Assembly: GCA_037013495.1 (NCBI GenBank)
Contig: JAZDXN010000026.1
Location: forward strand, 62,001 to 126,000
Source: Hippophae tibetana
Taxonomy: Eukaryota > Streptophyta > Magnoliopsida > Rosales > Elaeagnaceae
Length of the DNA: 64,000 nt
Reading direction: 5' to 3'
The notes under the pieces were generated by a model. The model searched no databases, was not told the origin of the DNA, and saw nothing but the letters and a program-made list of their open reading frames with translations. Shown here piece after piece: positions 9,746 to 24,808 of the stretch. Numbering within the stretch: position 1 is the first letter of the stretch; each line of letters opens with the position of its first letter. Made by a program: the position numbers and the translations under genes.

Positions 9746-12700
9746 TAATATATCAAATCGAAGCTCGTATGAAATTACACAATATATTTTGGTCGTGCCA
9801 AGAAAAATCGTTTTTGTACTCAAATTACATCGTTTACATCAGTTACCGAGTGTTTAAAGTTTTTGAAGCACAGTTTTCATTTTACTTACTTCTGGCTTAA
9901 TTCAATAGGGCTATACAGGAGATATTGGTGCCAACCTAGGTTTGATTATTTATATTTTCAATCAATCCCTATTCTTCAAAAAAAATAAGAGAAGAGAAAA
10001 AGAAAGAGGATGACGTTCATATTTTCAAAAATAAAAAAAAGATTTGGTAAATATGAGTTACAACTTTCAACGAAGATAACTTTTGACTCCGGTATAGAAA
10101 CCACTATTATAATATATCAAATTGACGTTCGTATGAAATTACAAAATGTGGTTTGGTCCAGCCAAGGAAAATCGTTTTTGTAACCAAATTATATTGGGTA
10201 CATCACTTACCGAGTGTGTAACGTTTTTGACGCCCAATTTTCATTTCACTTACTTCTAGTTTAATTCAATAGAGCTATACAGGAGATATTGGTGCCAAGA
10301 TAGCATTGTTTATTTATATTTTCAATCAGTCGCTATTCTTCAAAAACATTAGAGAAGAGAAAAAGAAAGAGGATGTCATTCATATTTTCAAAAACAAAAA
10401 AACATTTGGTAAATATGAGTTACAACTTTCAACGGAGTTAACTTTTGACTCGGTATCGAAACCACTATTATAATATATCAAACCGAAGCTCGTATGAAAT
10501 TACACAATATATTTTGGTCGTGCCAAGGAAAATATTTTTCGTACCCAAATTACATCATTTACACCACTTACCGAGTGTTTAAAGTTTTTGACGCACCATT
10601 TTCAATTTACTTACTTCTAGTTTAATTCAGTAGCGCTATACAGGAGATATTGGTGCCAACATAGGTTTGATTATTTATATTTTCAATCAATCCCTATTCT
10701 TCAAAAAAAATAAGAGAAGAGAAAAAGAAAGAGGATGTCGTTCATATTTTCAAAAACAAAAAAGCATTTGGTAAATATGAGTTACAACTTTCAATGGAGA
10801 TAACTTTTGACTCGGGTATCGAAAACACTATTATAATATATCAAAACGAAGCTCGTATGAAATTACACAATATTTTTTGCTCGCGCCAAGAAAAATCGTT
10901 TTTTTACACAAATTACATCGTTTACATCAGTTACCGAGTGTTTAAAGTTTTTGAAGCACCGTTTTCATTTTACTTACTTCTGGTTTAATTCAATAGGGCT
11001 ATACAAGTGATATTGGTGCCAACCTAGGTTTGATTATTTATATTTTCAATCAGTCTCTATTCTTCAAAAATAATAATAGAAAAGAAAAGGAAAGAGGATG
11101 TCGTTCATATTTTCAAAAATAAAAAAACATTTGGTAAATATGAGTTACAACTTTCAACGGAGATAACTTTTGACTCGGGTATCGAAAACACTATTATAAT
11201 ATATCAAAACGAAGCTTGTATGAAATTACACAATATATTTTGGTCGCGCCAAGAAAAATCGTTTTTGTACACAAATTACATCGTTTACATCAGTTATCGA
11301 GTGTTTAAAGTTTTTGAAGCACCGTTTTCATTTTACTTACTTCTGGTTTAATTCAATAGGGCTATACAGGAGATATTGGTGCCAACCTAGGTTTGATTAT
11401 TTATATTTTCAATCAGTCTTTATTCTTCAAAAAAAATAATAGAAAAGAAAAGGAAAGAGGATGTCGTTCATATTTTCAAAAATAAAAAAACATTTCGTAA
11501 ATATGAGTTACAACTTTCAACGGAGTTAACTTTTGACTCGGGTATCGAAACCACTATTATAATATATCAAACCAAAATTCGTATGAAATTACACAATATA
11601 TTTTGGTCGTGCCAAGGAAAATAGTTTTTGTACCCAAATTACATCGTTTACACCACTTACCGAGTGTTTAAAGTTTCTGACGCACCATTTTCAATTTACT
11701 TACTTCTCGTTTAATTCAATAGAGCTATACAGGAGATATTGGTGCCAACCTAGGTTTGATTATTAGTATTTTCAATCAATCCCTATTCTTCAAAAACAAA
11801 TAAGAGAAAAGAAAAAGAGAGGGGATGTCGTTCATATTTTCAAAAACAAAAAAACATTTGGTAACTATGAGTTACCATTTTCAATGGAAAAACTTTTGAC
11901 TCGTGTATCGAAACCACTATTATAATATATCAAATCGAAGCTCTTATCAAATTACACAATATGTTTTGGTCCCGTCAGAGAAAATCGTTTTTATACCCAA
12001 ATTACATCGTTTACATCACTTACCGAGTGTTTAAAGTTTTTGAAGCACCGTTTTCATTTTACTTACTTCTGGCTTAATTCAATAGGTCTATACAGGATAT
12101 ATTGGTGCCAACCTAGGTTTGATTATTTATATTTTCAATCAATCTCTATTCTTCAAAAAAATTAGAGAAGAGAAAAAGAAAGAGGATGTCGTTCATATTT
12201 TCAAAAACAAAAAAACATTTGGTAAATATGAGTTACAACTTTCAACGGAGTTAACTTTTGACTCGGTATCGAAACCACTATTATAATATATCAAACCGAA
12301 GCTCGTATGAAATTACACAATATATTTTGGTCGTGCCAAGGAAAATATTTTTTGTACCCAAATTACATCATTTACACCACTTACCGAGTGTTTAAAGTTT
12401 TTGACGCACCATTTTCAATTTACTTACTTCTAGTTTAATTCAGTAGCGCTATACAGGAGATATTGGTACCAACATAGGTTTGATTATTTATATTTTCAAT
12501 CAATCCCTATTCTTCAAAAAAAATAAGAGAAGAGAAAAAGAAAGAGGATGTCGTTCATATTTTCAAAAACAAAAAAGCATTTGGTAAATATAAGTTACAA
12601 CTTTCAACGGAGATAACTTTTGACTCCAGTATCGGAACCACTATTATAATATATCAAATTGACGTTCATATGAAATTACAAAATGTGGTTTGTTCCAGCC

Positions 12701-13204
12701 AAGGAAAATCGTTTTTGTACCCAAATTATATCGGTTACATGACTTACCGAGTGTGTAACGTTTTTGACGCACAATTTTCATTGAACTTACTTCTAGTTTA
12801 ATTCAATAGAGCTATACAGGAGATATTGGTGTCAAGATAGCATTGTTTATTTATATTTTCAATCAGTCGCTATTCTTCAAAAAAATTAGAGAAGAGAAAA
12901 AGAAAGAGGATGTCGTTCATATTTTCAAAAACAAAAAAGTATTTGGTAAATATGAGTTACAACTTTCAACGGAGTTAACTTTTGACTCGGGTATCGAAAC
13001 CACTATTATAATATATCAAACCGAAACTCGTATGAAATTACACAATATATTTTGGTCGTGCCAAGGAAAATATTTTTTGTACCCAAATTACATCGTTTAC
13101 ACCACTTACCGAGTGTTTAAAGTTTTTGACGCACCATTTTAAATTTACTTACTTCTAGTTTAATTCAATAGAGCTATATAGGAGATATTGGTGCCAACAT
13201 AGGT
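7404..13204 (+). repeat. HOR B, unit 1 (16 monomers, 5,801 bp)
   Basis: Monomers start at 7404, 7768, 8130, 8493, 8856, 9218, 9578, 9942, 10306, 10667, 11030, 11393, 11756, 12119, 12480 and 12843. The first seven equal monomers 1958-4132 of HOR A, and the last nine are specific to HOR B. Diagnostic monomers are: 10306 and 12119, with a 1-base deletion giving ACTCGGTATCG; 10667 and 12480, each preceded by a TAGCGCT linker; 12843, whose linker reads GATAGCATTG in place of CCTAGGTTTG. The last monomer carries a TAAATTTA variant, shared with units 2 and 3, in place of TCAATTTA. Confidence 0.92.
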
Positions 13205-16200
13205 TTGATTATTTATATTTTTAATCAATCTCTATTCTTCAAAAAAAAATAAGAGAAGAGAAAAAGAAAGAGGATGTCATTCATATTTTCAAAAACAAAA
13301 AAGCATTTGGTAAATATGAGTTACAACTTTCAATGGAGATAACTTTTAACTCGGGTATCGAAAACACTATTATAACATATCAAAACGATGCTCGTATGAA
13401 ATTACACAATATATTTTGGTCGCGCCAAGGAAAATCGTTTTTGTACACAAATTACATCGTTTACATCATTTATCGTGTGTTTAAAGTTTTTGAAGCACCG
13501 TTTTCATTTTACTTACTTCTAGTTTAATTCAGTAGGGCTATACAGAAGATATTGGTGCCAAACTAGGTTTGATTATTTATATTTTCAATCAACCCCATTT
13601 TTCAAAAAAAATAAGAGAAGAGAAAAGGAAAGAGGATGTCGTTCATATTTTCAAAAACAAGAAATCATTTGGTAAATATGAGTTATAACTTTCAATGCAG
13701 ATAACTTTTGACTCATGTATCGAAAACACTATTATAATATATCAAATCGAAGCTCGTATGAAATTACACAATATATTTTGGTCGCGCCAAGGAAAATCGT
13801 TTTTGTACTCAAATTACATCGTTTACATCAGTTATCGAGTGTTTAAAGTTTTTGAAGCACCGTTTTCATTTTACTTACTTCTGGTTTAATTCAATAGGAC
13901 TATACAGAAGATATTGATGCCAACCTAGGTTTGATTATTTATATTTTCAATCAGTCTCTATTCTTCAAAAAAAATAAGAGAAGAGAAAAAGAAAGATGAT
14001 GTCGTTCATATTTTCAAAAATAAAAAAACATTTGGTAAATATGAGTTACAACTTTCAACGGAGTTAACTTTTGACTCGGGTATCGAAACCACTATTATAA
14101 TATATCAAACCAAAACTCGTATGAAATTACACAATATATTTTGGTCGTTCCAACGAAAATAGTTTTTGTACCCAAATTACATCGTTTACACCAATTATCG
14201 AGTGTTTAAAGTTTTTGACGCACCATTTTCAATTTACTTACTTCTCGTTTAATTCAATAGAGCTATACAGGAGATATTGGTGCCAACCTAGGTTTGATTA
14301 TTAGTATTTTCAATCAATCCCTATTCTTCAAAAAAAAAAATAAGAGAAAAGAAAAAGAAAGGGGATTTCGTTCATATTTTCAAAAACAAAAAAACATTTG
14401 GTAACTATGAGTTACCATTTTCAATGGAAAAACTTTTGACTCGTGTATCGAAACCACTATTATAATATATCAAATCGAAACTCTTATCAAATTACACAAT
14501 ATGTTTTGGTCCCGTCAGAGAAAATCGTTTTTATACCCAAATTACATCGTTTACATCACTTACCGAGTGTTTAAAGTTTTTGAAGCACCGTTTTCATTTT
14601 ACTTACTTCTGGCTTAATTCAATAGGTCTATACAGGATAAATTGGTGCCAACCTAGGTTTGATTATTTATATTTTCAATCAATCCCTATTCTTCAGAAAA
14701 AATAAGAGAAGATAAAAAGAAAGAGTATGTCGTTCATATTTTCAAAAACAATAAAACATTTGGTAAATATGAGTTACAACTTTCAACGGAGATAAGTTTT
14801 TACTCGGGTATCAAAACCACTATTATAATATATAAAATCAAATCTCGTATGAAATTACCCAATATCTTTTGGTCCCCTAAGGAAAATCGTTTTTGTACCC
14901 AAATTACATCGTTTACATCACTTACCGAGTGTTTAAAGTTTTTGAAGCACCATTTTCATTTTACTTGCTTCTCGTTTAATTCAATAGATCTATACAGGAG
15001 ATGTTGGTGCCAACCTAGGTTTGATTATTAATATTTTCAATCAATCCCTATTCTTCAGAAAAAAAAGAGAAAAGAAAAAGAAAGGGGATGTCGTTCATAT
15101 CTTTAAAAAAACAAAACATTTGGTACATATGTGTCACAATTTTCAATGGAAAAAATTTTGACTCGTGTATCGAAACCACTATTATAAGATATCAAATCGA
15201 AGCTCATATCAAATTACACAATATGTTTTGGTCCCGTCAAATAAAATCGTTTTTGTTCCCAAATTACATCGTTTACATCACTTACCGAGTGTTTATAGTT
15301 TTTGAAGCACCGTTTTCAATTTACTTACTTGTGGCTTAATTCAATAGGGCTATACAGGAGATATTGGTGCCAAACTAGGTTTGATTATTTATATTTTCAA
15401 TCAATCCCTATTCTTCAAAAAAAAATAAGGGAAGAGGAAAAGAAACAGGATGTCGTTCATATTTTCGAAAACAAAGCAGCATTTGGTAAATATGAGATAC
15501 AACTTTTAATGTAGATATCTTTTGACTCGGGTATCGAAAACACTAATATAATATATCAATGCGAAGCTCGTATGAAATTACACAATATATTTTGGTCGTG
15601 CCAAGAAAAATCGTTTTTGTACTCAAATTACATCGTTTACATCAGTTACCGAGTGTTTAAAGTTTTTGAAGCACAGTTTTCATTTTACTTACTTCTGGCT
15701 TAATTCAATAGGGCTATACAGGAGATATTGGTGCCAACCTAGGTTTGATTATTTATATTTTCAATCAATCCCTATTCTTCAAAAAAAATAAGAGAAGAGA
15801 AAAAGAAAGAGGATGACGTTCATATTTTCAAAAATAAAAAAAAGATTTGGTAAATATGAGTTACAACTTTCAACGAAGATAACTTTTGACTCCGGTATAG
15901 AAACCACTATTATAATATATCAAATTGACGTTCGTTTGAAATTACAAAATGTGGTTTGGTCCAGCCAAGGAAAATCGTTTTTGTAACCAAATTATATCGG
16001 GTACATCACTTACCGAGTGTGTAACGTTTTTGACGCCCAATTTTCATTTCACTTACTTCTAGTTTAATTCAATAGAGCTATACAGGAGATATTGGTGCCA
16101 AGATAGCATTGTTTATTTATATTTTCAATCAGTCGCTATTCTTCAAAAACATTAGAGAAGAGAAAAAGAAAGAGGATGTCATTCATATTTTCAAAAACAA

Positions 16201-19007
16201 AAAAACATTTGGTAAATATGAGTTACAACTTTCAACGGAGTTAACTTTTGACTCGGTATCGAAACCACTATTATAATATATCAAACCGAAGCTCGTATGA
16301 AATTACACAATATATTTTGGTCATGCCAAGGAAAATATTTTTCGTACCCAAATTACATCATTTACACCACTTACCGGGTGTTTAAAGTTTTTGACGCACC
16401 ATTTTCAATTTACTTACTTCTAGTTTAATTCAGTAGCGCTATACAGGAGATATTGGTGCCAACATAGGTTTGATTATTTATATTTTCAATCAATCCCTAT
16501 TCTTCAAAAAAAATAAGAGAAGAGAAAAAGAAAGAGGATGTCGTTCATATTTTCAAAAACAAAAAAGCATTTGGTAAATATGAGTTACAACTTTCAATGG
16601 AGATAACTTTTGACTCGGGTATCGAAAACACTATTATAATATATCAAAACGAAGCTCGTATGAAATTACACAATATTTTTTGCTCGCGCCAAGAAAAATC
16701 GTTTTTTTACTCAAATTACATCGTTTACATCAGTTACCGAGTGTTTAAAGTTTTTGAAGCACCGTTTTCATTTTACTTACTTCTGGTTTAATTCAATAGG
16801 GCTATACAAGTGATATTGGTGCCAACCTAGGTTTGATTATTTATATTTTCAATCAGTCTCTATTCTTCAAAAATAATAATAGAAAAGAAAAGGAAAGAGG
16901 ATGTCGTTCATATTTTCAAAAATAAAAAAACATTTGGTAAATATGAGTTACAACTTTCAACGGAGATAACTTTTGACTCGGGTATCGAAAACACTATTAT
17001 AATATATCAAAACGAAGCTTGTATGAAATTACACAATATATTTTGGTCGCGCCAAGAAAAATCGTTTTTGTACACAAATTACATCGTTTACATCAGTTAT
17101 CGAGTGTTTAAAGTTTTTGAAGCACCGTTTTCATTTTACTTACTTCTGGTTTAATTCAATAGGGCTATACAGGAGATATTGGTGCCAACCTAGGTTTGAT
17201 TATTTATATTTTCAATCAGTCTTTATTCTTCAAAAAAAATAATAGAAAAGAAAAGGAAAGAGGATGTCGTTCATATTTTCAAAAATAAAAAAACATTTCG
17301 TAAATATGAGTTACAACTTTCAACGGAGGTAACTTTTGTGTCGGGTATCGAAACCACTATTATAATATATCAAACCAAAATTCGTATGAAATTACACAAT
17401 ATATTTTGGTCGTGCCAAGGAAAATAGTTTTTGTACCCAAATTACATCGTTTACACCACTTACCGAGTGTTTAAAGTTTCTGACGCACCATTTTCAATTT
17501 ACTTACTTCTCGTTTAATTCAATAGAGCTATACAGGAGATATTGGTGCCAACCTAGGTTTGATTATTAGTATTTTCAATCAATCCCTATTCTTCAAAAAC
17601 AAATAAGAGAAAAGAAAAAGAAAGGGGATGTCGTTCATATTTTCAAAAACAAAAAAACATTTGGTAACTATGAGTTACCATTTTCAATGGAAAAACTTTT
17701 GACTCGTGTATCGAAACCACTATTATAATATATCAAATCGAAGCTCTTATCAAATTACACAATATGTTTTGGTCCCGTCAGAGAAAATCGTTTTTATACC
17801 CAAATTACATCGTTTACATCACTTACCGAGTGTTTAAAGTTTTTGAAGCACCGTTTTCATTTTACTTACTTCTGGCTTAATTCAATAGGTCTATACAGGA
17901 TATATTGGTGCCAACCTAGGTTTGATTATTTATATTTTCAATCAATCTCTATTCTTCAAAAAAATTAGAGAAGAGAAAAAGAAAGAGGATGTCGTTCATA
18001 TTTTCAAAAACAAAAAAACATTTGGTAAATATGAGTTACAACTTTCAACGGAGTTAACTTTTGACTCGGTATCGAAACCACTATTATAATATATCAAACC
18101 GAAGCTCGTATGAAATTACACAATATATTTTGGTCGTGCCAAGGAAAATATTTTTTGTACCCAAATTACATCATTTACACCACTTACCGAGTTTTTAAAT
18201 TTTTTGACGCACCATTTTCAATTTACTTACTTCTAGTTTAATTCAGTAGCGCTATACAGGAGATATTGGTACCAACATAGGTTTGATTATTTATATTTTC
18301 AATCAATCCCTATTCTTCAAAAAAAATAAGAGAAGAGAAAAAGAAAGAGGATGTCGTTCATATTTTCAAAAACAAAAAAGCATTTGGTAAATATAAGTTA
18401 CAACTTTCAACGGAGATAACTTTTGACTCCAGTATCGGAACCACTATTATAATATATCAAATTGACGTTCATATGAAATTACAAAATGTGGTTTGTTCCA
18501 GCCAAGGAAAATCGTTTTTGTACCCAAATTATATCGGTTACATGACTTACCGAGTGTGTAACGTTTTTGACGCACAATTTTCATTGAACTTACTTCTAGT
18601 TTAATTCAATAGAGCTATACAGGAGATATTGGTGTCAAGATAGCATTGTTTATTTATATTTTCAATCAGTCGCTATTCTTCAAAAAAATTAGAGAAGAGA
18701 AAAAGAAAGAGGATGTCGTTCATATTTTCAAAAACAAAAAAGTATTTGATAAATATGAGTTACAACTTTCAACGGAGTTAACTTTTGACTCGGGTATCGA
18801 AACCACTATTATAATATATCAAACCGAAACTCGTATGAAATTACACAATATATTTTGGTCGTGCCAAGGAAAATATTTTTTGTACCCAAATTACATCGTT
18901 TACACCACTTACCGAGTGTTTAAAGTTTTTGACGCACCATTTTAAATTTACTTACTTCTAGTTTAATTCAATAGAGCTATATAGGAGATATTGGTGCCAA
19001 CATAGGT
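13205..19007 (+). repeat. HOR B, unit 2 (16 monomers, 5,803 bp)
   Basis: Monomers start at 13205, 13569, 13931, 14294, 14659, 15021, 15381, 15745, 16109, 16470, 16833, 17196, 17559, 17922, 18283 and 18646, in the same order and phase as unit 1. Private variants include GTGTCACAA near 15130 (GAGTCACAA in the sister units), CAAACTAGG near 15372, GTCATGCC near 16320 and GGAGGTAACTTTTGTG near 17325. The monomer at 14659 has the ordinary GATTATTTA head, whereas its unit-1 counterpart at 8856 has GTCTATTTA. Confidence 0.92.
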
Positions 19008-22000
19008 TTGATTATTTATATTTTTAATCAATCTCTATTCTTCAAAAAAAAATAAGAGAAGAGAAAAAGAAAGAGGATGTCGTTCATATTTTCAAAAACA
19101 AAAAAGCATTTGGTAAATATGAGTTACAACTTTCAATGGAGATAACTTTTAACTCGGGTATCGAAAACACTATTATAACATATCAAAACGATGCTCGTAT
19201 GAAATTACACAATATATTTTGGCCGCGCCAAGGAAAATCGTTTTTGTACACAAATTACATCGTTTACATCATTTATCGTGTGTTTAAAGTTTTTGAAGCA
19301 CCGTTTTCATTTCACTTCCTTCTAGTTTAATTCAGTAGGGCTATACAGAAGATATTGGTGCCAAACTAGGTTTGATTATTTATATTTTCAATCAACCCCA
19401 TTTTTCAAAAAAAATAAGAGAAGAGAAAAGGAAAGAGGATGTCGTTCATATTTTCAAAAACAAGAAATCATTTGGTAAATATGAGTTATAACTTTCAATG
19501 CAGATAACTTTTGACTCATGTATCGAAAACACTATTATAATATATCAAATCGAAGCTCGTATGAAATTACACAATATATTTTGGTCGCGCCAAGGAAAAT
19601 CGTTTTTGTACTCAAATTACATCGTTTACATCAGTTATCGAGTGTTTAAAGTTTTTGAAGCACCATTTTCATTTTACTTACTTCTGGTTTAATTCAATAG
19701 GACTATACAGAAGATATTGATGCCAACCTAGGTTTGATTATTTATATTTTCAATCAGTCTCTATTCTTCAAAAAAAATAAGAGAAGAGAAAAAGAAAGAT
19801 GATGTCGTTCATATTTTCAAAAATAAAAAAACATTTGGTAAATATGAGTTACAACTTTCAACGGAGTTAACTTTTGACTCGGGTATCGAAACCACTATTA
19901 TAATATATCAAACCAAAACTCGTATGAAATTACACAATATATTTTGGTCGTGCCAACGAAAATAGTTTTTGTACCCAAATTACATCGTTTACACCAATTA
20001 TCGAGTGTTTAAAGTTTTTGACGCACCATTTTCAATTTACTTACTTCTCGTTTAATTCAATAGAGCTATACAGGAGATATTGGTCCCAACCTAGGTTTGA
20101 TTATTAGTATTTTCAATCAATCCCTATTCTTCAAAAAAAAATAAGAGAAAAGAAAAAGAAAGGGGATTTCGTTCATATTTTCAAAAACAAAAAAACATTT
20201 GGTAACTATGAGTTACCATTTTCAATGGAAAAACTTTTGACTCGTGTATCGAAACCACTATTATAATATATCAAATCGAAACTCTTATCAAATTACACAA
20301 TATGTTTTGGTCCCGTCAGAGAAAATCGTTTTTATACCCAAATTACATCGTTTACATCACTTACCGAGTGTTTAAAGTTTTTGAAGCACCGTTTTCATTT
20401 TACTTACTTCTGGCTTAATTCAATAGGTCTATACAGGATAAATTGGTGCCAACCTAGGTTTGATTATTTATATTTTCAATCAATCCCTATTCTTCAGAAA
20501 AAATAAGAGAAGATAAAAAGACAGAGTATGTCGTTCATATTTTCAAAAACAATAAAACATTTGGTAAATATGAGTTACAACTTTCAACGGAGATAAGTTT
20601 TTACTCGGGTATCAAAACCACTATTATAATATATAAAATCAAATCTCGTATGAAATTACCCAATATCTTTTGGTCCCCTAAGGAAAATCGTTTTTGTACC
20701 CAAATTACATCGTTTACATCACTTACCGAGTGTTTAAAGTTTTTGAAGCACCATTTTCATTTTACTTGCTTCTCGTTTAATTCAATAGATCTATACAGGA
20801 GATGTTGGTGCCAACCTAGGTTTGATTATTAATATTTTCAATCAATCCCTATTCTTCAGAAAAAAAAAGAGAAAAGAAAAAGAAAGGGGATGTCGTTCAT
20901 ATCTTTAAAAAAACAAAACATTTGGTACATATGAGTCACAATTTTCAATGGAAAAAATTTTGACTCGTGTATCGAAACCACTATTATAAGATATCAAATC
21001 GAAGCTCATATCAAATTACACAATATGTTTTGGTCCCGTCAAATAAAATCGTTTTTGTTCCCAAATTACATCGTTTACATCACTTACCGAGTGTTTATAG
21101 TTTTTGAAGCACCGTTTTCAATTTACTTACTTGTGGCTTAATTCAATAGGGCTATACAGGAGATATTGGTGCCAACCTAGGTTTGATTATTTATATTTTC
21201 AATCAATCCCTATTCTTCAAAAAAAATAAGGGAAGAGGAAAAGAAAGAGGATGTCGTTCATATTTTCAAAAACAAAGCAGCATTTGGTAAATATGAGATA
21301 CAACTTTTAATGTAGATATCTTTTGACTCGTGTATCGAAAACACTATTATAATATATCAAATCGAAGCTCGTATGAAATTACACAATATATTTTGGTCGT
21401 GCCAAGAAAAATCGTTTTTGTACTCAAATTACATCGTTTACATCAGTTACCGAGTGGTTAAAGTTTTTGAAGCACAGTTTTCATTTTACTTACTTCTGGC
21501 TTAATTCAATAGGGCTATACAGGAGATATTGGTGCCAACCTAGGTTTGATTATTTATATTTTCAATCAATCCCTATTCTTCAAAAAAAATAAGAGAAGAG
21601 AAAAAGAAAGAGGATGACGTTCATATTTTCAAAAATAAAAAAAAGATTTGGTAAATATGAGTTACAACTTTCAACGAAGATAACTTTTGACTCCGGTATA
21701 GAAACCACTATTATAATATATCAAATTGACGTTCGTATGAAATTACAAAATGTGGTTTGGTCCAGCCAAGGAAAATCGTTTTTGTAACCAAATTATATCG
21801 GGTACATCACTTACCGAGTGTGTAACGTTTTTGACGCCCAATTTTCATTTCACTTACTTCTAGTTTAATTCAATAGAGCTATACAGGAGATATTGGTGCC
21901 AAGATAGCATTGTTTATTTATATTTTCAATCAGTCGCTATTCTTCAAAAACATTAGAGAAGAGAAAAAGAAAGAGGATGTCATTCATATTTTCAAAAACA

Positions 22001-24808
22001 AAAAAACATTTGGTAAATATGAGTTACAACTTTCAACGGAGTTAACTTTTGAATCGGTATCGAAACCACTATTATAATATATCAAACCGAAGCTCGTATG
22101 AAATTACACAATATATTTTGGTCGTGCCAAGGAAAATATTTTTCGTACCCAAATTACATCATTTACACCACTTACCGGGTGTTTAAAGTTTTTGACGCAC
22201 CATTTTCAATTTACTTACTTCTAGTTTAATTCAGTAGCGCTATACAGGAGATATTGGTGCCAACATAGGTTTGATTATTTATATTTTCAATCAATCCCTA
22301 TTCTTCAAAAAAAATAAGAGAAGAGAAAAAGAAAGAGGATGTCGTTCATATTTTCAAAAACAAAAAAACATTTGGTAAATATGAGTTACAACTTTCAATG
22401 GAGATAACTTTTGACTCGGGTATCGAAAACACTATTATAATATATCAAAACGAAGCTCGTATGAAATTACACAATATTTTTTGCTCGCGCCAAGAAAAAT
22501 CGTTTTTTTACTCAAATTACATCGTTTACATCAGTTACCGAGTGTTTAAAGTTTTTGAAGCACCGTTTTCATTTTACTTACTTCTGGTTTAATTCAATAG
22601 GGCTATACAAGTGATATTGGTGCCAACCTAGGTTTGATTATTTATATTTTCAATCAGTCTCTATTCTTCAAAAATAATAATAGAAAAGAAAAGGAAAGAG
22701 GATGTCGTTCATATTTTCAAAAATAAAAAAACATTTGGTAAATATGAGTTACAACTTTCAACGGAGATAACTTTTGACTCGGGTATCGAAAACACTATTA
22801 TAATATATCAAAACGAAGCTTGTATGAAATTACACAATATATTTTGGTCGCGCCAAGAAAAATCGTTTTTGTACACAAATTACATCGTTTACATCAGTTA
22901 TCGAGTGTTTAAAGTTTTTGAAGCACCGTTTTCATTTTACTTACTTCTGGTTTAATTCAATAGGGCTATACAGGAGATATTGGTGCCAACCTAGGTTTGA
23001 TTATTTATATTTTCAATCAGTCTTTATTCTTCAAAAAAAATAATAGAAAAGAAAAGGAAAGAGGATGTCGTTCATATTTTCAAAAATAAAAAAACATTTC
23101 GTAAATATGAGTTACAACTTTCAACGGAGTTAACTTTTGACTCGGGTATCGAAACCACTATTATAATATATCAAACCAAAATTCGTATGAAATTACACAA
23201 TATATTTTGGTCGTGCCAAGGAAAATAGTTTTTGTACCCAAATTACATCGTTTACACCACTTACCGAGTGTTTAAAGTTTCTGACGCACCATTTTCAATT
23301 TACTTACTTCTCGTTTAATTCAATAGAGCTATACAGGAGATATTGGTGCCAACCTAGGTTTGATTATTAGTATTTTCAATCAATCCCTATTCTTCAAAAA
23401 CAAATAAGAGAAAAGAAAAAGAAAGGGGATGTCGTTCATATTTTCAAAAACAAAAAAACATTTGGTAACTATGAGTTACCATTTTCAATGGAAAAACTTT
23501 TGACTCGTGTATCGAAACCACTATTATAATATATCAAATCGAAGCTCTTATCAAATTACACAATATGTTTTGGTCCCGTCAGAGAAAATCGTTTTTATAC
23601 CCAAATTACATCGTTTACATCACTTACCGAGTGTTTAAAGTTTTTGAAGCACCGTTTTCATTTTACTTACTTCTGGCTTAATTCAATAGGTCTATACAGG
23701 ATATATTGGTGCCAACCTAGGTTTGATTATTTATATTTTCAATCAATCTCTATTCTTCAAAAAAATTAGAGAAGAGAAAAAGAAAGAGGATGTCGTTCAT
23801 ATTTTCAAAAACAAAAAAACATTTGGTAAATATGAGTTACAACTTTCAACGGAGTTAACTTTTGACTCGGTATCGAAACCACTATTATAATATATCAAAC
23901 CGAAGCTCGTATGAAATTACACAATATATTTTGGTCGTGCCAAGGAAAATATTTTTTGTACCCAAATTACATCATTTACACCACTTACCGAGTGTTTAAA
24001 GTTTTTGACGCACCATTTTCAATTTACTTACTTCTAGTTTAATTCAGTAGCGCTATACAGGAGATATTGGTACCAACATAGGTTTGATTATTTATATTTT
24101 CAATCAATCCCTATTCTTCAAAAAAAATAAGAGAAGAGAAAAAGAAAGAGGATGTCGTTCATATTTTCAAAAACAAAAAAGCATTTGGTAAATATAAGTT
24201 ACAACTTTCAACGGAGATAACTTTTGACTCCAGTATCGGAACCACTATTATAATATATCAAATTGACGTTCATATGAAATTACAAAATGTGGTTTGTTCC
24301 AGCCAAGGAAAATCGTTTTTGTACCCAAATTATATCGGTTACATGACTTACCGAGTGTGTAACGTTTTTGACGCACAATTTTCATTGAACTTACTTCTAG
24401 TTTAATTCAATAGAGCTATACAGGAGATATTGGTGTCAAGATAGCATTGTTTATTTATATTTTCAATCAGTCGCTATTCTTCAAAAAAATTAGAGAAGAG
24501 AAAAAGAAAGAGGATGTCGTTCATATTTTCAAAAACAAAAAAGTATTTGGTAAATATGAGTTACAACTTTCAACGGAGTTAACTTTTGACTCGGGTATCG
24601 AAACCACTATTATAATATATCAAACCGAAACTCGTATGAAATTACACAATATATTTTGGTCGTGCCAAGGAAAATATTTTTTGTACCCAAATTACATCGT
24701 TTACACCACTTACCGAGTGTTTAAAGTTTTTGACGCACCATTTTCAATTTACTTACTTCTAGTTTAATTCAATAGAGCTATATAGGAGATATTGGTGCCA
24801 ACATAGGT
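19008..24808 (+). repeat. HOR B, unit 3 (16 monomers, 5,801 bp)
   Basis: Monomers start at 19008, 19372, 19734, 20097, 20460, 20822, 21183, 21546, 21910, 22271, 22634, 22997, 23360, 23723, 24084 and 24447. This unit looks transitional. It has the TTTTTAATCAATCTC head near 19020, as in units 1-2, but also CACTTCCTTCTAG near 19315, which resembles the CACTTCCTTCTGG of units 4-5. Its final monomer lacks the early TAAATTTA variant seen in units 1 and 2, again like unit 4. Private variants include GGCCGCGCC near 19222 and GAGTGGTTAAAG near 21453. Confidence 0.92.
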